Below, in pieces: positions 61,243 to 64,000 of a stretch of DNA of 64,000 nt; position 1 is the stretch's first letter, and the number at the start of each line of letters is the position of its first letter. Where the stretch lies: the NCBI RefSeq assembly GCF_022829285.1, contig NZ_JAKSYI010000120.1:1-64000 (forward strand), given 5' to 3'. The position numbers and the translations under genes were made by a program. Under the pieces are notes generated by a model that was given only the letters and a program-made list of their open reading frames with translations, did not search any database and was not told the DNA's origin. This stretch comes from Methylobacterium sp. J-078. GTDB lineage: Bacteria > Pseudomonadota > Alphaproteobacteria > Rhizobiales > Beijerinckiaceae.

Positions 61243-62510
61243 CCGAAACCCCGACCGAAATTGTCCCGACCGAAACCCTGGAGATCCGCCGCCTCGGCGC
61301 GCGGGGCGACGGCATGGCCGAGGACGGCACCGCGGTGGCGCTGGCGCTGCCGGGCGAGCGCGTCACGGTGCGGCGTGCGGGCGTGCGGGCGCAACTCGTC
61401 GCCGTCGAGCGCGCATCGCCGGAGCGGATCGACCCCTTCTGCCCGTATTTCGGGACCTGTGGCGGCTGCGCCGTGCAGCACCTCGCGCCGGAGCCCTACG
61501 CGGCCTGGAAGCACGGCCAACTCGTCCAGGCGCTGTCCCAGGCGCACCTCGCCGTGGAACCGGCGCCGCTGGTCGACGCGCGCGGGGAGGGCCGCCGACG
61601 CCTCACGCTGCACGTGCGCGCCAGGGACGGCCGGGCCGAGGCCGGGCTCATGGCCGCCCGCAGCCACGACCTCGTCGCGATCGACCGATGCCCCATCACC
61701 GTGCCGGACCTGCACCGGGCGCCCGCCGTCGCGGAGGCGCTGAGTGCCCCCCTCGGGCACGGCCGCAAGCCCCTCGACGTGGGCTTCACGGCCACCGAGG
61801 CCGGGCTCGACGTGGACATCCGCGGCCACGGGCCGGCCGCGGAGGGCGTGCGCGCCGCTCTGGTGCGGCTGGCGAGCGACCTCGACCTTGCCCGGCTCAG
61901 CCTTCACGGGGAGGTTCTGGTGGAGCGCCGGGCGCCCGCGATCACGACCTCGGGCCTGCGGCTGGTGCCGCCGGCCGGGGGGTTCCTCCAAGCCACGGCG
62001 GCCGGCGAGGCCGTGCTGGCCGAGGCCGTCGTGGCCGCCCTCGACAAGAAGACCAAGCGCGTGGTCGACCTGTTTTCCGGCAGTGGGCCCTTCACCCTCG
62101 CGATGGCGCGCACCCGCGACGTGCACGCGGTGGAGGGGGAGGCCGCCGCTCTCGCGAGCCTCGACCGGGCGGTCCGCGCCGTACCGGGCCTGCGTCAGGT
62201 CACCACCGAGCGGCGCGACCTGTTCCGGCGGCCGCTGCTGCCCCTCGAACTCGAGACCTACGACGCCGTGGTGTTCGATCCGCCCCGGGCGGGTGCGGGC
62301 GCCCAGGCGACGCGGATCGCCGAATCGAAGGTGCCCCTGGTCATCGGGGTCGCCTGCGACGTCGGTACGTTCGCCCGCGATGCTGCCACGCTGATCGCCG
62401 GCGGCTACACCCTGGAGACGGTCACGCCGATCGATCAGTTCGCCTATTCGGGGCATGTCGAGGTGGTGGGCGTGTTCCGGCGTCCGCGCCCGCCGCGCAA
62501 GCGGCTCTGA
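61239..62510 (+). CDS. RumA/TrmA-type SAM-dependent RNA m5U methyltransferase
   Basis: A 423-residue protein. The TRAM domain covers about 10-60. The [4Fe-4S] cysteines are in FCPYFGTCGGC (about 67-77), with the fourth in DRCPI (about 148). The SAM motif VVDLFSGSGPFTLAMA is at about 270-285, the acceptor motif FDPPRAGAG near 346, and the catalytic Cys in VACDVGTFARD near 370. RlmD/RumA methylates U1939 of 23S rRNA; which U is used is not certain. It is co-transcribed with tlyA. Confidence 0.88.
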   Translation: MTETPTEIVPTETLEIRRLGARGDGMAEDGTAVALALPGERVTVRRAGVRAQLVAVERASPERIDPFCPYFGTCGGCAVQHLAPEPYAAWKHGQLVQALSQAHLAVEPAPLVDARGEGRRRLTLHVRARDGRAEAGLMAARSHDLVAIDRCPITVPDLHRAPAVAEALSAPLGHGRKPLDVGFTATEAGLDVDIRGHGPAAEGVRAALVRLASDLDLARLSLHGEVLVERRAPAITTSGLRLVPPAGGFLQATAAGEAVLAEAVVAALDKKTKRVVDLFSGSGPFTLAMARTRDVHAVEGEAAALASLDRAVRAVPGLRQVTTERRDLFRRPLLPLELETYDAVVFDPPRAGAGAQATRIAESKVPLVIGVACDVGTFARDAATLIAGGYTLETVTPIDQFAYSGHVEVVGVFRRPRPPRKRL

Positions 62511-62557
62511 ACGGGCCCAAGCTCGACAAAGCGCGCACGGCCCTTAGGTGATGGCTC

Positions 62558-63013
62558 ATGCGCGCGCTCATCCTCGCCTCCGGCCTCGTCGCCGGGCTCT
62601 TCGCCCTCTCCGGTCCCGCCCGAGCGGATGCCTGCGGCGATCTGATCGATCGGGTGGTCGCCGGCACCCAGGCGACCCTCGTGAAGCGGACGGCGGACTT
62701 CGCCGAACTCAAGGCGAGCGACGGCATCGGGATGACGCTGGCGTGCGGGCAGCTCTCCGCCGTGGGCGTGCAGTTCCGCGGCACGCCCCTGCCGGAGGCC
62801 TATTTCCCGCTGTTCGGCCGCGCCGGCCATGCCACCACGGGGATCGCGGCCGACGTGATCGCGGCGGCCGGGCAGAAGGCCCGCGAGGCCGCCGTGACGA
62901 CGCGGCACAGCAACGTCGATGCGGGCAACGCCCTGGTCACCTGTTCGCTGTCGAATTCCAGCGGGAGCCCGGTCACCGCCTGCGCGGTGATCGACAAGGA
63001 CGATTCCCGCTGA
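62558..63013 (+). CDS. Secreted protein of unknown function
   Basis: A 151-residue protein with a clear Sec signal (about 1-23, LILASGLVAGLFALSGPARA). The mature part has four cysteines (ACGDLID, LACGQLS, VTCSLS, TACAVID), probably two disulfides. No family is recognised. It follows the RNA methyltransferases by 47 bp. Confidence 0.7.
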   Translation: MRALILASGLVAGLFALSGPARADACGDLIDRVVAGTQATLVKRTADFAELKASDGIGMTLACGQLSAVGVQFRGTPLPEAYFPLFGRAGHATTGIAADVIAAAGQKAREAAVTTRHSNVDAGNALVTCSLSNSSGSPVTACAVIDKDDSR

Positions 63014-63020
63014 AACGGGA

Positions 63021-63098
63021 TCAGGACCGCATTGCGATCAGCATGTAGCCGGAATAGGCGAGGGCGGCCGCCATGAGGAGGTAGACGTTCGGTTCCAT
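63021..63098 (-). CDS. Very small membrane protein (25 residues)
   Basis: A 26-codon frame reads MEPNVYLLMAAALAYSGYML then IAMRS, one hydrophobic helix with a short basic end. It lies alone between two plus-strand secreted-protein genes, converging with the one at 62558-63013. No strong ribosome site is seen before its ATG. The composition is typical for a small membrane protein, but it could be chance. Confidence 0.4.
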   Translation of the reverse strand: MEPNVYLLMAAALAYSGYMLIAMRS

Positions 63099-63256
63099 GG
63101 CGCCGCGTCTAGGTGCAGCGCAACACGCCGTCGATCCGACGCCGTGCCGCTGCGGCATCGCGTTCGCTTCAGGTCGTGTTAACCCTGTTCCGGGAAAGCT
63201 TCATCTCTCCTCACGCTCCCTGGGAGCGCCCCACCGCCGATCCTGCCGAGGAGCCG

Positions 63257-63664
63257 ATGCCGCATCCCATCCGCCCCGCTCCGGCGATCGCCGTATTCGT
63301 GCTTGCCATCGTGTCGACCATCGGGACGGTCGATGGCGCCTCGGCGCAGGAGCCATTGTTCTTGCGCATCCGCCCGGCGGGGGATACGCCCGCCGGTCTC
63401 GGCAGTGCGGGTTCCTCGGATGAGGAGATCATCCGGGCAGCCCGGGCGCGCAGCGAAGCGGTTTGGCAGCGTGCCGAGGCGCGGTCCCGGATCGCCATCG
63501 CGTCGGTCTGCACGGGCTGCATTCCGGTATCGCGCCCGGCAGAGCCCGTCCCAGCGCAGCTCCCACCGAGCCCGTCCGCCCCGCCCGCGGACGGCGTCGC
63601 CACCCCCGCGGCCGGTCCCCCGGCCGCACCGATCCAGCCCCTCGCACAGGCAGACGCCCCATGA
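63257..63664 (+). CDS. Secreted proline-rich protein of unknown function
   Basis: A 135-residue protein from the ATG at 63257 with GAGGAG just before. A Sec signal (about 1-30, IAVFVLAIVSTIGTVDGASA) is followed by a short charged region (SSDEEIIRAARARSEAVWQ), a CTGC pair, and a proline- and alanine-rich tail from about 92. It overlaps the next gene by 4 bp, so the two are translated together. Possibly anchored to the cell wall or another envelope partner; function unknown. Confidence 0.6.
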   Translation: MPHPIRPAPAIAVFVLAIVSTIGTVDGASAQEPLFLRIRPAGDTPAGLGSAGSSDEEIIRAARARSEAVWQRAEARSRIAIASVCTGCIPVSRPAEPVPAQLPPSPSAPPADGVATPAAGPPAAPIQPLAQADAP

Positions 63665-64000
63665 CGCAGTCCCACCCGACCAGTGGCGCCGTTCCCGATC
63701 CGGACTGCCCGGTTTCCCTCGATCTCCTCGGACAGGTCTACCGGGCCGACGCCGACGATCTGCCGGAGATCCTGGCGGCGATGTCGACGACCACGCGGGC
63801 GCGCCTCGCGGTCTACCTCTACGGCAAGAGCCACATGCACCAACTCGGCCTGCGCGTGGCGCGGGAATGCGAGCGCGAGGACCTCGTCCGGGTCGCCGAC
63901 GAGATCGGCTCGGTCGTCTACGGCCAGTCCCGCCTCAAGCCCGCCCGGCCCGCGACGCCGAGCCCGGCCGCCGCGCCGCCCAAGAAGATCAGCCTCGGCG
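63661..64000 (+). CDS. Conserved protein of unknown function, cut by the window edge
   Basis: Starts with ATG at 63661, overlapping the preceding stop, and runs to the end of the window (113 codons seen). It has a helical part (LDLLGQVYRADADDLPEIL and YLYGKSHMHQLGLRVARECE) followed by a proline- and lysine-rich segment. No signal peptide is seen. The rest is outside the window, so no family can be named. Confidence 0.6.
   Translation, partial: MTQSHPTSGAVPDPDCPVSLDLLGQVYRADADDLPEILAAMSTTTRARLAVYLYGKSHMHQLGLRVARECEREDLVRVADEIGSVVYGQSRLKPARPATPSPAAAPPKKISLG

Overview
The window is GC-rich alphaproteobacterial DNA. It most resembles Methylobacterium/Methylorubrum or a close Rhizobiales relative. 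This is inferred from gene content and gene order: a bchFNBHLM-lhaA-puhABC-acsF-puhE-hemA run, crtI-crtB, ACC deaminase with an Lrp-type regulator, and IS630 elements inserting at CTAG. No rRNA or methanol-oxidation marker is present to prove the genus.

Layout. Positions 1-2945 are an accessory patch beside a tRNA-Arg. It holds the end of an IS630 element that cuts a Tat-signal gene, a dihydrodipicolinate-synthase-like lyase, a divergent GntR regulator with a 30-bp palindrome between them, and an IS630 remnant. Positions 3137-11567 (minus strand) carry a triheme cytochrome c, a small membrane protein, TspO, then bchP, a PucC-type carrier and bchG, followed by the regulators ppsR and aerR/ppaA. 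Positions 11876-31412 (plus strand) form the main photosynthesis run: bchF, N, B, H, L, M, lhaA, puhA, B, C, a small ORF, acsF, puhE, hemA, bchI, D, O. crtI, crtB and a 53-aa membrane protein follow, ending at 34209.

Together these genes make 5-aminolevulinate (hemA) and insert Mg into protoporphyrin (bchHID, helped by bchO). They methylate it (bchM), close the fifth ring with O2 (acsF), reduce protochlorophyllide in the dark (bchLNB), hydrate the vinyl group (bchF), and attach and reduce the tail (bchG, bchP). They also make carotenoid (crtB, crtI) and assemble the reaction-centre H subunit (puhABCE, lhaA). The pufBALM, bchCXYZ and remaining crt genes are absent, so the cluster is split and the rest must lie elsewhere. 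Use of AcsF, with no BchE visible here, fits an aerobic anoxygenic phototroph. PpsR boxes (TGT-N12-ACA) sit before bchG and crtI, and two near-consensus boxes sit before bchF. In each case TTGACA forms the downstream half of the box.

From 34238 the window is ordinary and accessory metabolism. It begins with a GlcD-type FAD dehydrogenase and a peptide ABC transporter operon with an embedded M20 peptidase, facing a LysR regulator. ACC deaminase (acdS) follows with its divergent Lrp regulator and D-serine dehydratase. Next come a seven-repeat beta-propeller fused to a Hint domain, and a LuxR regulator. A sulfonate-type sulfur cluster (two SsuA-like binding proteins, a His-rich cupin, an SsuD-like monooxygenase, an acyl-CoA-dehydrogenase-like flavoprotein, a divergent FAD protein) has no transporter core in the window. 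A tRNA-Glu with an integrase remnant at its 3' side follows. The right end holds RNA methyltransferases (rlmB, tlyA, rlmD type), a CYTH-CHAD protein and several secreted or tiny unknown proteins; the last gene runs off the edge.
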